From positions 1 through 64,000 of the forward strand of contig JBBQWR010000005.1 in NCBI GenBank assembly GCA_038210495.1: 64,000 bases of DNA. The letters run 5' to 3'. The stretch's first letter is position 1. Each line of letters opens with the position of its first letter. This document shows positions 18,101 through 26,304 of this stretch, in pieces. The position numbers and the translations under genes were made by a program. Source of the DNA: JBBQWR01 sp038210495. Lineage in GTDB: Bacteria > Planctomycetota > Planctomycetia > Pirellulales > DATAWG01. The notes under the pieces are model-generated. The model saw only the letters and a program-made list of their open reading frames with translations. It was not told the origin of the DNA and did no database searches.

Positions 18101-18768
18101 TCCCTCGTGCGCTGATCCAGTTCGGATATTGCGAGCCCAAAATCGGCGACGTGCGGCTGTTCATTTCGATCGAGCAGGATATTCGCCGGCTTGAGATCGC
18201 AATGGATGAGTCCTATTTTGTGCGCACAATGGACGGCGTCCGCCACCGTCGCGATCCAAGCCGCGGACCGCCAGCAAGCAAGGGGCGCGGCCTGTGCGAC
18301 TTCGCTCAGTGTGCGCCCGGCGACGTATTCCATCACGATATAGCATCCGAGATCCTCGTCGCGCCCCACGTCGAAGACTTCGATCAACGCCGGATGACGC
18401 AACTGGGCCGCCAAGCGGGCCTCGCGCAGGAACGACTCCGTCTCGGCCAGGGTTTTTAGGCGTCCGGGTCGGGAGGCCTTGATAGCCACCTTCCGTTGCA
18501 AAAGATCGTCGTGCGCCAGAAATACGGCGCCGAAAGCTCCCTCGCCAAGCAACGAAAGGATTCGATAGCGGCCTATCGACTCGGGCGGCGGTTTGCGGCT
18601 GCGGGCACGCGGGCGTCCGTCATCCAAGGACGAAGACTCATCGGACGCCAAAAGAGCCGGTTGTGCGGACGTCCGAGGGCCACCGGTGGTTTCTTTGAGA
18701 TCTCTGCCTCCCGCCTGCAGCGCGGTCGATTGCATGGCGGCCAGCAAGTCGTTGTGGTCGAGCGCCAT
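15172..18768 (-). CDS. Ser/Thr protein kinase-STAND ATPase-TPR sensor
   Basis: A 1198-residue cytoplasmic protein with three parts. Residues about 67-330 are a Hanks-type kinase: glycine loop GEGAFGAVF, K97, HCDLKPANILL (catalytic D191), DFG (D209) and APE. Residues about 378-700 are a STAND-type NTPase: Walker A GPGGMGKS at 406-413, Walker B LLLVLDNFEQV at 477-487, an SR sensor near 511, then a winged-helix-like region. Residues about 780-1190 are TPR repeats (ALRCYAEAEAIAREFGDDR and similar). Such proteins bind a partner through TPRs, oligomerise with ATP and signal through the kinase. No transmembrane segment is seen. It is divergent from two caspase-like genes across 299 bases, which suggests co-regulation. 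Confidence 0.88.
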   Translation of the reverse strand: MALDHNDLLAAMQSTALQAGGRDLKETTGGPRTSAQPALLASDESSSLDDGRPRARSRKPPPESIGRYRILSLLGEGAFGAVFLAHDDLLQRKVAIKASRPGRLKTLAETESFLREARLAAQLRHPALIEVFDVGRDEDLGCYIVMEYVAGRTLSEVAQAAPLACWRSAAWIATVADAVHCAHKIGLIHCDLKPANILLDRNEQPHVADFGLAISELDQRTREGLVGGSPAYMAPEQIRGEAHRFDGRTDLWALGAILYELLTGRKPFSGSGFSEIFDEILHREPKPPRQIDDTIPIELEWICLKCLSKEVRERYTTGFDLAVDLRQAISNVGGDDALRGPISQSATEGDKGRSPAARKHLSPLERSSRSNLPPEPLNDLIGREREVAHVMALLAEPNTRLLTLLGPGGMGKSRLALQVAHQLSGERPGGCWFAELSECRTATDVAYAVARALQAPLSDAEPPELAVAHVLQFRKPLLLVLDNFEQVVSAAQSTIGQWGQLAPDIQFLVTSRIALGLNGERTFELEPLALPSPDASLASSDLEQIPSIRLFCERARAANERFQGNELDLPAIAAICAQLDGIPLALELAAARIKVLTPSEIVQRLERKFELLQSSRRDVATRQQTLSGAIDWSFDLLCDWERHAFMQICAFRGGFDWDAAEAVIDLSPFSHAPTTLDVVQSLRDKSLLIRQETSFGTRFGIYQSIREYGDLRSEREIGTAERASLHRRLASHFIARTESWNGKIDTANGIEALARLEPEIENIFAVQDHSLKTGDAQTAARAILAIDRAIAIRGPAGQRLPRLERSLAALGADSSPLAATLLVAASEAAQASGDWDRAEQLADRAVNATRSLQQPALGSAALRQQAEIHRQRGAPDVALVLLASAEELSRSVSDPRGVAACLVARGFVLWQQGNSDLALELITESERICHSLGAKLDAIPIARRKGHVMTQQGNTFQALRCYAEAEAIAREFGDDRSLRLAVGDRANVLAIQGDFSGALDCYHEAEALARRLGDKRGLAVTIGNRGILLADQGQPAAALQCYVQAEALNREMQSRYGIAVNLGNRGVALDDLGRYDEALACLSAARAMNEQTGNKFLLALNRGDLAAVFQHQGYHAKAQVELSAALELLEAVHSRSVEAFVYDALLSAVERCLGNRAQSEWWAGKALELAAELHLTDSHPKLKARNYLAALRASHSAQ

Positions 18769-19067
18769 ACGAGCGATTCCACCGTCATTTTGCCCTTATG
18801 TCCATTGGGCGAAGGCATCTCGGCTCCCAACTTCTTCAAGCCTAACGTCGCGGGAAGGCGCGGGCAACTAGACCCGGTTCGGAGCGAGGCTCGCGGCGAG
18901 CCCGATTTGGCAACGAGACGGCGATCGGCTAAAATGCGGCAGCGCTCGCGAACCCATTCAATGTCCTTGGCGCCGGTCCGAGACCGACTCGACAAGGGAT
19001 ACAGACCCGTCGGTTCTCGGCTCCAGGCCCTATCGGGCGCCTCGCTTTCACTACGATCGGAGCAAAC
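18769..19067. promoter_or_regulatory. Divergent promoter region, kinase-STAND vs caspase pair
   Basis: This 299-base spacer must hold the promoters of both the minus-strand kinase-STAND gene and the plus-strand caspase-like pair. A GGAG ribosome site precedes ATG 19068. An imperfect hairpin GAGGCTCGCGGCGAGCCC lies near 18886-18905. I could not identify convincing -35/-10 boxes. Confidence 0.4.
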
Positions 19068-20534
19068 ATGGCCAGATGGCTGTGCTCTCGTCTTCGCGCG
19101 TTCGGGGCGTGCCCGACGCGCCCGCGACGGCGTCTTGCATGTTTGCTGCTGGGATTTTTGGCCCTCGCGTTCGACGCGCGGATGGCGCCCTCGGCGCTTG
19201 CCGCCGAAACCTCGCGGCCAAAGCTGCACGTGATCATGTTTGCCGATGTAAACGCCAAGGGCATTGGTCCGTCTTGTCAGCTTGACGCCGATAATTTGGT
19301 TAAGACGTTCAGTCGCTTCATTCCGCCGAAGCAGCTTGAGATTGTCACGGTGGGCAAACCGACCTTAAGTCGCGAGGTCATGCTAAACGCGATTCGCCAT
19401 TTGAAGATTGTTACCGACACCGATGCCGTGATGATCTATTATTCGGGACACGGTGGCTATTCCGAAAAAAACCGCGACCATTTTGTAACGGCTTCGGGTG
19501 ATGGCCTTACCGTTCCCGTATTGCGGAGCGAAATGAAAGCGGAGTTGGCCAAACACAAACCTTCGCTGACCGTCGTCATCACCGACTCGTGTAGCGATCT
19601 GCTCGAATTGGCCCCGCTGGTTGTCGCAGCGCCGTCCGTGATTCCGGATAAAGTCGCGCCCCTGTTTGCATCGCTGTTTTTTCGGACCAAGGGTTTGGTC
19701 GATATCAGCGCCACGCGGCCTGGACAGGGGGCGAAGGGCAATAAGATCCTGGGGGGCCTGTTCACCAGTTCGTTGATGTCCGTGCTTGCCAATAATTCCG
19801 AACATCCACTGGCCTGGGAGGCCGTCCTGCGTCAGGCGGGCCGTGAAACATCGCAAATCCCCGGCGCCGATCAAACCGCTTACGCCATCGCGGCGCTTCC
19901 GGAGCCTGGGAAATCTCCAGATGACAGCGGCGTCCAAAGGCTGGGGCTTGGGGTCGTTGGCGATCGGACGAGCAAATCGGCAAAGTACGATGGCGTCGAA
20001 GTGCGGAATGTAACTCGCGACATGCCGGCTACGCGAATCAAGGCACTCAGCGGGGCGACCACGACGTTGGTCGCCGGCCGAGATGTCATCACGCATGTCA
20101 ATGGAACTCCCGTCCGGACCCAAGCCGATCTCCTTCGAGAGGTCGCCGCGGCGGGCAGCACGACACTCATTCGGGTCGTAAACGCGACTGACGGCACGGA
20201 GGGTATTTATGAGGTGATTCTGGCGGGCGGCGGTGATGCCAAGCGCCTCCGCTTTGGAGCGGTTGTCATGGGGAGCACGCCAGGGCATCCGGTCGGTGGC
20301 GTGGTCGTAAAGCAAGTCTTTGCTGGATCCCCGGCGACGAGAATAAAGCATGGGGACAAGGAGTTTACTCTTATTCCCGAGCGCCACGTCATCCAAAAGG
20401 TTAACGGAAAAGACATTCGCGGCAACGAGGGATTTGCCCAAGCGGTTAAAGAATCTGGCGCGAAGATGGAACTCGAAGTCTATGATCGGCTGGCGACCAC
20501 GGTCACTGTTTTTACGGCCGACTTATTGCCCTGA
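19068..20534 (+). CDS. Exported caspase-like peptidase with PDZ-like repeats (copy 1)
   Basis: A 488-residue protein. An arginine-rich start and a hydrophobic stretch (LACLLLGFLALAF) ending at ALAA-E form a signal peptide, so it is exported. Residues about 52-270 are a caspase-fold (C14-like) domain: KLHVIMFADVNAKGIG, catalytic H128 in MIYYSGHGGY and C175 in VVITDSCSD. The C-terminal half carries two PDZ-like modules, each with a V-I-x-x-V-N-G-x-x-V/I-R motif (VITHVNGTPVRTQ near 345, VIQKVNGKDIRG near 445). The PDZ-like part may bind substrates or partners, as in HtrA. It lies 28 bases from copy 2 and is divergent from the kinase-STAND gene. Orthocaspase-type specificity for Arg/Lys is possible but unproven. 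Confidence 0.85.
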   Translation: MARWLCSRLRAFGACPTRPRRRLACLLLGFLALAFDARMAPSALAAETSRPKLHVIMFADVNAKGIGPSCQLDADNLVKTFSRFIPPKQLEIVTVGKPTLSREVMLNAIRHLKIVTDTDAVMIYYSGHGGYSEKNRDHFVTASGDGLTVPVLRSEMKAELAKHKPSLTVVITDSCSDLLELAPLVVAAPSVIPDKVAPLFASLFFRTKGLVDISATRPGQGAKGNKILGGLFTSSLMSVLANNSEHPLAWEAVLRQAGRETSQIPGADQTAYAIAALPEPGKSPDDSGVQRLGLGVVGDRTSKSAKYDGVEVRNVTRDMPATRIKALSGATTTLVAGRDVITHVNGTPVRTQADLLREVAAAGSTTLIRVVNATDGTEGIYEVILAGGGDAKRLRFGAVVMGSTPGHPVGGVVVKQVFAGSPATRIKHGDKEFTLIPERHVIQKVNGKDIRGNEGFAQAVKESGAKMELEVYDRLATTVTVFTADLLP

Positions 20535-20562
20535 CGGAAGCCCAAAACTTAGGAGACAACCC

Positions 20563-21999
20563 ATGATGTCGACGCCGAATACAATGACGCGGGCGCCGCG
20601 GCGTCTGGCATGGTTGCTGTTGGGATTTTTGGTCGTCGCGATCGACGCGAGGATGGCGCCCTCGGCGCTGGCTCAGGCCGCGCGGCCAAAGCTGCACGTG
20701 ATCATGTTTGCGGACGTCAACGCCAAGGGCATTGGTCCGTCTTGTCAGATTGACGCCGATAATTTAGACGAGACCTTCACTCAGTTCATCCCGAAGTCGC
20801 AGTTGGAAATCGTCACGGTTGGCCAGCCATCTCTAGGTCGCGAGGTCATGTTGGACGCGATTCGCCATCTGGCGATCGTTCCCGACGTGGATACCGTGAT
20901 GATCTATTATTCGGGGCATGGCGGCTATTCCGAAAAACGGCGAGAGCACTTTGTGACCGCTTCGGGCGATGGACTGAGCGTTCCAGTATTTCGGGGCGAA
21001 ATGAAGGCGGAGTTGGCTAAACACAAACCTCGTCTGACCGTGATCATCACCGACTCGTGCAGCGACCTGGTCGAATTGCGGCCGGCTCCCGCTGGACAGC
21101 CTCATGTGATTCCCGAAAAGGTCGCGCCCCTGTTTGCCTCGCTGTTTTTTCGAACCAAGGGTCTCGTCGACCTCAGCGCCACGCGTCCAGGGCAGGAGGC
21201 CATGGGCAATAAGATGATCGGCGGGTTGTTCACCAATTCGTTGATGTCCGTGCTCTCCAACAATGCGGAACATCCCCTGGCCTGGGCGGCAGTTCTGCGT
21301 CAGGCGGGTCGTCAAACTTCGCAGATCCCCGGCGCGGACCAGACCGCTTACGCCGTCGAGGCGCTTCCGGAGCCGGAAGGATCGCAAGGGGGAATCGGCG
21401 CCCAGCGCGTTCGACTCGGAGTCGTCGGAGACAGAACTGGTAAATCCGCGCGCTACGACGGCGTCGAGGTGCTGAGTGTCTTTCGCGACATGCCAGCCAC
21501 GCGAGTCAAGGGAGAGAATGGAGCGATCGTGACGTTGGTCGTCGGCCGAGACGTAATCACGCATGTCAATGGATCTCCCGTCCGGACCAATGCCGACCTT
21601 TTGCGAGAGATTGCCGCGGCTGGCGCTACGGTACTCCTGCGAGTGGTGAATACGACAAATTCCACCGCGGGGAACTACGAAGCCGTCCTGACAAGCGACG
21701 GAGCAAAGCGTTTGCGATTGGGCGCCATTGCCGTCGGCGGCAACGCCGGTCAGGAGGTCGGCGGCGTGCTTGTCACCAAAGTCTTCGCCGGATCTCCGGC
21801 GACGAGGATCAAGTTGGGTGAAAAACCGTTTACCCTCGTGCCGTATCGCGACATCATCCAAACCATGAACGGCAAAGATGTTCGATCCAATGCCGAATTC
21901 CTGCAAGCGATTAAACAATCGGGTCCGACCATGGAAATCCAAGTTTTCGATCGGTTAAAGAACACGACCACCACATATACGGCCGAACTATTGCCTTGA
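20563..21999 (+). CDS. Exported caspase-like peptidase with PDZ-like repeats (copy 2)
   Basis: A 478-residue paralogue of the preceding gene, starting at ATG 20563 after AGGAGA; the upstream in-frame extension overlaps copy 1 and is ignored. The order is the same: signal peptide to about residue 38 (PSALAQA), caspase fold with H119 (YYSGHGGY) and C166 (ITDSCSD), then two PDZ-like modules (VITHVNGSPVRTN and IIQTMNGKDVRSN). Identity to copy 1 is very high through the caspase fold and lower in linkers, so this is a fairly recent tandem duplication followed by some divergence. With 28 bases between them the two are almost certainly co-transcribed. No clear terminator follows. Confidence 0.85.
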   Translation: MMSTPNTMTRAPRRLAWLLLGFLVVAIDARMAPSALAQAARPKLHVIMFADVNAKGIGPSCQIDADNLDETFTQFIPKSQLEIVTVGQPSLGREVMLDAIRHLAIVPDVDTVMIYYSGHGGYSEKRREHFVTASGDGLSVPVFRGEMKAELAKHKPRLTVIITDSCSDLVELRPAPAGQPHVIPEKVAPLFASLFFRTKGLVDLSATRPGQEAMGNKMIGGLFTNSLMSVLSNNAEHPLAWAAVLRQAGRQTSQIPGADQTAYAVEALPEPEGSQGGIGAQRVRLGVVGDRTGKSARYDGVEVLSVFRDMPATRVKGENGAIVTLVVGRDVITHVNGSPVRTNADLLREIAAAGATVLLRVVNTTNSTAGNYEAVLTSDGAKRLRLGAIAVGGNAGQEVGGVLVTKVFAGSPATRIKLGEKPFTLVPYRDIIQTMNGKDVRSNAEFLQAIKQSGPTMEIQVFDRLKNTTTTYTAELLP

Positions 22000-22083
22000 T
22001 TCAGAAGCGGATGATCTGAAGAACCCCTAATAAAATCCGGCAAAGCCGTGGGGGTCAGAGCCATTTTGCGCGCGGCAGTGCGT

Positions 22084-23334
22084 CTATTGGCGTTCCGATT
22101 CCTTCACGGGCGCCAGCCACGCGCTACCCAAGGGGACGTTTTGTTCGAGGCAGTAATAATCCCACACGGCGCCGAACGGCAGTGTTTTGAGATCTTCGAG
22201 CATTGCCAGTCGGCCCGTGAAGTCGCCGGTCATTTCCAGCGCTCGCAGTTTTTCGATCGGCTCGAGCAGCGCCAGCAACAAGGCTTTGATCATGGCCCGC
22301 GCGCCGATAACCCAGGCCGCCACGCGATTGATGCTGGCGTCAAAGTAGTCCAGGCCGATATGGATTCGGTCTAGGAACTGACCGCGGACGATCTCTTCGG
22401 CGATCGATCGCAGTTCATCGGAAAAAATCGGGACGTGGTCGCTGTCCCAGCGCACGCCGCGGCTGACGTGCAGCAATATCCCGCTGACGAACTGGAGCGT
22501 CGAGCTGATCTTATCCCCGACGTTTTCCGTGGGATGAAAATGGCCCGTGTCGAGGCAGAGCATTTTACGATTGGCGACCGCATATCCCAGATAGAACTCG
22601 TGCGAGCCGACGACATAACTTTCCGATCCGATCCCAAAGAGTTTGCCTTCGACTGCGTCCAGATTATGCCGCGGGTCAAGCTGCTGGCGAAAAATCTCGT
22701 CGAGCGCTCGTGCCAGCCGGTCTCGCGACGATTTACGATCGACCGGAATATCCTTGTAGCCGTCGGGAATCCAGAAGTTGGTGACGCAGGGGCTACCCAA
22801 TTGCCGGCCCATGGCGGCGCCGATCTGCCGGCAGGCGATGCCGTGACGAATCCAGAATTGACGCACGGCCGGATCGGCGCTTGCCAAAGTGAAACCCTGA
22901 GCGGCCAGCGGATGCGAAAAATAGGTGGGGTTAAAGTCCAGGCCCAGCCCGTTCGCCGCGGCCCATTGGATCCAGCCTACAAAGTGCTCCGGCGCCAGCT
23001 CGTCTCGCTCGACAGGTCGGCCGCCACTTTCCGCATAGTTCGCGTGCAGGTTCATTCGATGGCGCCCGGGGATTTGCCGCAGGGCGCACTCGAAATCGCC
23101 GCGCAGTTCGTCGGACGTGCGTGCTTTGCCCGGATAACTACCAGTAGCTTGGATGCCGCCACCGGTGAGTCCCTGCTCGTTCTCAAACCCGCCGACATCG
23201 TCCCCTTGCCAGCAATGCAGTGAAATCGGAATTTGCCGCAGTCGTCGAAGCGCTGCGGCGACGTCGACGCCCAACTCGGCGTACCGCTCCGTCGCTAGTC
23301 GATAAGCACTCTCGATCGCAGCATCGTTAGGCAT
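22084..23334 (-). CDS. rhaA: L-rhamnose isomerase
   Basis: A 416-residue protein from ATG 23334 (MPNDAAIESAYRLATERY), close to the roughly 420 residues of RhaA. The frame continues upstream but without RhaA-like sequence. The conserved blocks are plain: SLHCWQGDDVGGFE, GGIQATGSYPGKAR, WIPDGYKD, KLFGIGSESYVVGS, LCLDTGHFHPTE and HVSRGVRWDSDH, which include the metal-binding His/Asp residues. It interconverts L-rhamnose and L-rhamnulose in the cytoplasm using Mn2+. No rhaB, rhaD or regulator lies beside it, so either the pathway is dispersed or a blunt aldolase route elsewhere is used. It stands alone on the minus strand between two plus-strand genes. Confidence 0.95.
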   Translation of the reverse strand: MPNDAAIESAYRLATERYAELGVDVAAALRRLRQIPISLHCWQGDDVGGFENEQGLTGGGIQATGSYPGKARTSDELRGDFECALRQIPGRHRMNLHANYAESGGRPVERDELAPEHFVGWIQWAAANGLGLDFNPTYFSHPLAAQGFTLASADPAVRQFWIRHGIACRQIGAAMGRQLGSPCVTNFWIPDGYKDIPVDRKSSRDRLARALDEIFRQQLDPRHNLDAVEGKLFGIGSESYVVGSHEFYLGYAVANRKMLCLDTGHFHPTENVGDKISSTLQFVSGILLHVSRGVRWDSDHVPIFSDELRSIAEEIVRGQFLDRIHIGLDYFDASINRVAAWVIGARAMIKALLLALLEPIEKLRALEMTGDFTGRLAMLEDLKTLPFGAVWDYYCLEQNVPLGSAWLAPVKESERQ

Positions 23335-23523
23335 CGACAATTCCCAAAGGGCGCCGCGGTGACCAGGTGGTAGAGGGGCTCTGATGGATCTATCTCCCCG
23401 TCCGGATTTATAACTCGCGTTCCGCCGGATCGGCAAGGAGACCACGTCGCAAGCGAAGTCCGTAATCGTGGACCGTGGCAGGAAAAAGGCAGCGTGGAAC
23501 TTCAGAAACGCTAACTTATCGAC

Positions 23524-23625
23524 TCTTGGGTGGCCGGGGCTCGCGCGTCGTACGCCAACCAAGTGTTGCCCGCGTTGTGGTCGCAACGGCGTCGGCTGAT
23601 GGAGAGCACCCCCGGCCACCCGGCG
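23524..23625. repeat. Repeat B, diverged copy
   Basis: The segment begins with GGGTGGCCGGGGCTCGCG and closes with ACCCCCGGCCACCCGG, matching the two ends of repeat B in opposite orientation, with an unrelated centre. The rest of the 412-base spacer (23335-23746) shows no gene. Confidence 0.55.
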
Positions 23626-23746
23626 CCTTAGGGTGGGCAGGGGCAAAGCACTCTCCAAATTGATTGCGGTTCGGCGATTGCCGATCTGATATAATTCGTG
23701 AGTCTTTGCAACAACCACTGAAGCAAGATTTGCTCTGGGAGAGTTC

Positions 23747-26074
23747 ATGATCGACCTATTTCGAGGTTGGCCCGTTCGTTCAGTTGCGACAACCGTCAGG
23801 CTCGCAGCCGTAGTTTGCTTATTCTTTGCGGCGACCTGCGGCCGCTCGGCGGAAGGCATCGCCCCGGAGCCCAGCGAGACGGTCCGGCAGATCAAAGTCT
23901 TGCCGGATCAAGCGCCCGATTGCACATCGCTGAAAACGATCGCCGATTCGGTGACGCGGGGTTGTAAAACGAACGATCAGAAGGCGATCGCCATCTACAA
24001 CTTCATGCAATTGTCCCACTATCACCGCGCCTATCCGAACGAGCCGGGGGGACTACCCGTCTTGAAAGAGATCAACGTGTATGGCTGGAGTTTATGCGGG
24101 GGATTGCACTCGGAACAGTCCGCGCTATGGCGCGAGCTGGGCTGGGATTGGCGCTTCGTGGGCTGGGACGGACACACCACGGTCGAAGCGAATTACGACG
24201 GGCGGTGGCATTACCTGGATGTGTTTCTCAAGTTCTATGCCTGGATGCCCGATTCCACCGCGCCGGGCGGGAGAACGATCGCCGGCGAGGACGATTTGAA
24301 TCGCGATCCCGATACGTTGATTCGCAAGGCGTTTACTTTGGATTCGGCCCGCCGCTGCGTGTACGCCAACGCCGATTCGCCGGCCAGCGGGGGCGACAGC
24401 GTGAACTGGCGCGCTCCTTCGTTTCTCGGTTGCGGCGACGAGTTAGAGGGGGTCATCAGCGGGCTCAAAACGCATCACGGACGAGATCGCGCTCCCGGCT
24501 GGAGCGGAATCGATCATGCCACGGGGAAGTATTCGGCCGATGTGAGTCTAGCGGCGGGCTTTTCGCTCACCAACTCGTGGGACCCCAAAGAAGCCGCCTG
24601 GTTTTGGGCCGACAATAATGTCGCGCCCGGGCACACTTGCCCGGCCTACAAGGACACGCGGAACGATCCGGGCGTCGGCTTGGTGCTCGAACCCTATATT
24701 AAAAGCAAGCCGGCTCGGAGCTACGCCAATGGCGAGCTCAGGTTCGATCCCGACTTTTCCACCGACCGCGTGCTGAAGTCGTTCGTTTCCGCTAAGAATG
24801 TGAAGCATTCGAAGAAGTCGCTCATTCCAATCGACGACAGCAAGACGGCCGTGGTCGAGTTTCAGTTGTCGTCGCCATACGTCCTCACGAAAGCGTCCGG
24901 GTCCGCGACGCATGAGCCAGAATTGGCCGAGGTTTCGATCGATGACGGCCGTTCGTTCAAACAGATCGATTTCCGCGATTTTAGCGATTCGGTGAAGGGG
25001 CATCTCTCGGCGCTCGTGCGGCTGACTTTTCGCCAATCGTTGGCCCATCTTAGGGTCCAGGCGGTCGTCCAAAACAATCCGGGCGCGTTGCCTTATCTTT
25101 CGCCCGGCAAGAACATCGTGAACGTCTCCGTCGCCGATCCAAAGGCCCTCGGCGACAACAAACTGGTGGTGACATACGCCTACCAACTAGGTTCGCGATC
25201 CAAATCGTCCGAGCAATTGGTCGAGAAAGACGAGGAGATTGCCCGTCAGCTTCATGCGAATTGGCAAGACGCGACGACCTATGCGCAAAAGACATTTGCC
25301 GCCAAGGACCTGCCGGCCACATTCGAAATCGACTGTCCCACCCCCAAAGGTCAATATCCGGTGTATCCGCGGATGCTATTCGTGCGGCGGGAGGTGTTGA
25401 GCCCAACGTCATCGCCGCTGCCGCTGCCGTCCGGCGCCGTCGCGGCGGTCGTTCATCCGAACGAAGAATTGGCGTCGCTCCCCAATCCGTTTCTCATCGG
25501 GACGGAGCCGCCACCGGCCGGCAAGCCGCGGCAGACAAAGACGATGCGGATTTCGCTGGGCGATTCGGAGTATATTTCGTCCAAAATCGAGGCCGGCAAT
25601 TCCGGGATCTTACGATGGCCCAAGAACGCGGGCGAGGCCGCCAGTGTCGTCCCCAGCGCGGTGATCGTGGATGGCCAACTCGCAAATCTGCCGTCCAAGA
25701 AAAAAATAGTCGCGGCTCGACTGTGCGTGCCGATCGGCGCGGCGCACGACAAGGCGGCCGCGCAATTGGGAGCGGCGCTGTTGAAAAAGCCGCTGGAGAA
25801 AGCTAGCCCGCTCGACATCAATAGTTTGAATGACATCGCAGGCATGGTCGTCTTGCCGAAGCAACCGACCGACGCCGCCGAATATAAGCCGGCCAAAATC
25901 TTCGCCATCGACGTGACGCGAGCCATCAAAGGGATCGCCTCGGGCGAAGAGAAATTTCATGGCTTCGCCTTACGAATCGTTCCCAATCGCAGCGTCGACG
26001 ATGGTTGGACCGTTCGATGTCGCGTTGCGCCGAACGACAAGGTTTACCTCGAACTCGACGTCGACCGCGATTGA
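23747..26074 (+). CDS. Exported transglutaminase-like protein
   Basis: A 775-residue protein with a signal peptide (LAAVVCLFFAATCGRSA). Residues about 60-170 resemble the transglutaminase/papain-like fold: C117 in YGWSLCGGLHSEQSALWRELGW, H143 in WDGHTTVEANYDG and D158 in HYLDVF form a plausible Cys-His-Asp triad. The C-terminal 450 residues are beta-rich with no motif I can name. Bacterial relatives act as proteases or amidases on peptides, or as cross-linking enzymes; the substrate here is unknown. GGGAGAG precedes the ATG. The next gene, 230 bases downstream on the same strand, is a DUF4139-like exported protein, so they may be functionally linked. Confidence 0.75.
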   Translation: MIDLFRGWPVRSVATTVRLAAVVCLFFAATCGRSAEGIAPEPSETVRQIKVLPDQAPDCTSLKTIADSVTRGCKTNDQKAIAIYNFMQLSHYHRAYPNEPGGLPVLKEINVYGWSLCGGLHSEQSALWRELGWDWRFVGWDGHTTVEANYDGRWHYLDVFLKFYAWMPDSTAPGGRTIAGEDDLNRDPDTLIRKAFTLDSARRCVYANADSPASGGDSVNWRAPSFLGCGDELEGVISGLKTHHGRDRAPGWSGIDHATGKYSADVSLAAGFSLTNSWDPKEAAWFWADNNVAPGHTCPAYKDTRNDPGVGLVLEPYIKSKPARSYANGELRFDPDFSTDRVLKSFVSAKNVKHSKKSLIPIDDSKTAVVEFQLSSPYVLTKASGSATHEPELAEVSIDDGRSFKQIDFRDFSDSVKGHLSALVRLTFRQSLAHLRVQAVVQNNPGALPYLSPGKNIVNVSVADPKALGDNKLVVTYAYQLGSRSKSSEQLVEKDEEIARQLHANWQDATTYAQKTFAAKDLPATFEIDCPTPKGQYPVYPRMLFVRREVLSPTSSPLPLPSGAVAAVVHPNEELASLPNPFLIGTEPPPAGKPRQTKTMRISLGDSEYISSKIEAGNSGILRWPKNAGEAASVVPSAVIVDGQLANLPSKKKIVAARLCVPIGAAHDKAAAQLGAALLKKPLEKASPLDINSLNDIAGMVVLPKQPTDAAEYKPAKIFAIDVTRAIKGIASGEEKFHGFALRIVPNRSVDDGWTVRCRVAPNDKVYLELDVDRD

Positions 26075-26304
26075 CGATCGAGCTTGAGCGTTGTCGGCGC
26101 CGGCGAAGAAATAGGTCGGAGCAGGGCGGACTTCGCCCAACAAGATTACTGCCACCATTCGCATGACGCCGATTGCCAACTGACCGGTCTCACGCCAGTC
26201 GGCCGGCGACGATCTGGTTGATACCGAGTCGTTACACGCGCCGCGAGATCTTCAGATTATCATAGGAGGTCACACACCGTCCCCAAGTCATCTCGGAGGC
26301 ATTC

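Noticed and set aside
18190..18205. HCD instead of HRD in the kinase, possible pseudokinase
   Set aside because: HCDLKPAN is common in bacterial kinases, and the catalytic Asp, Lys and DFG are all present.
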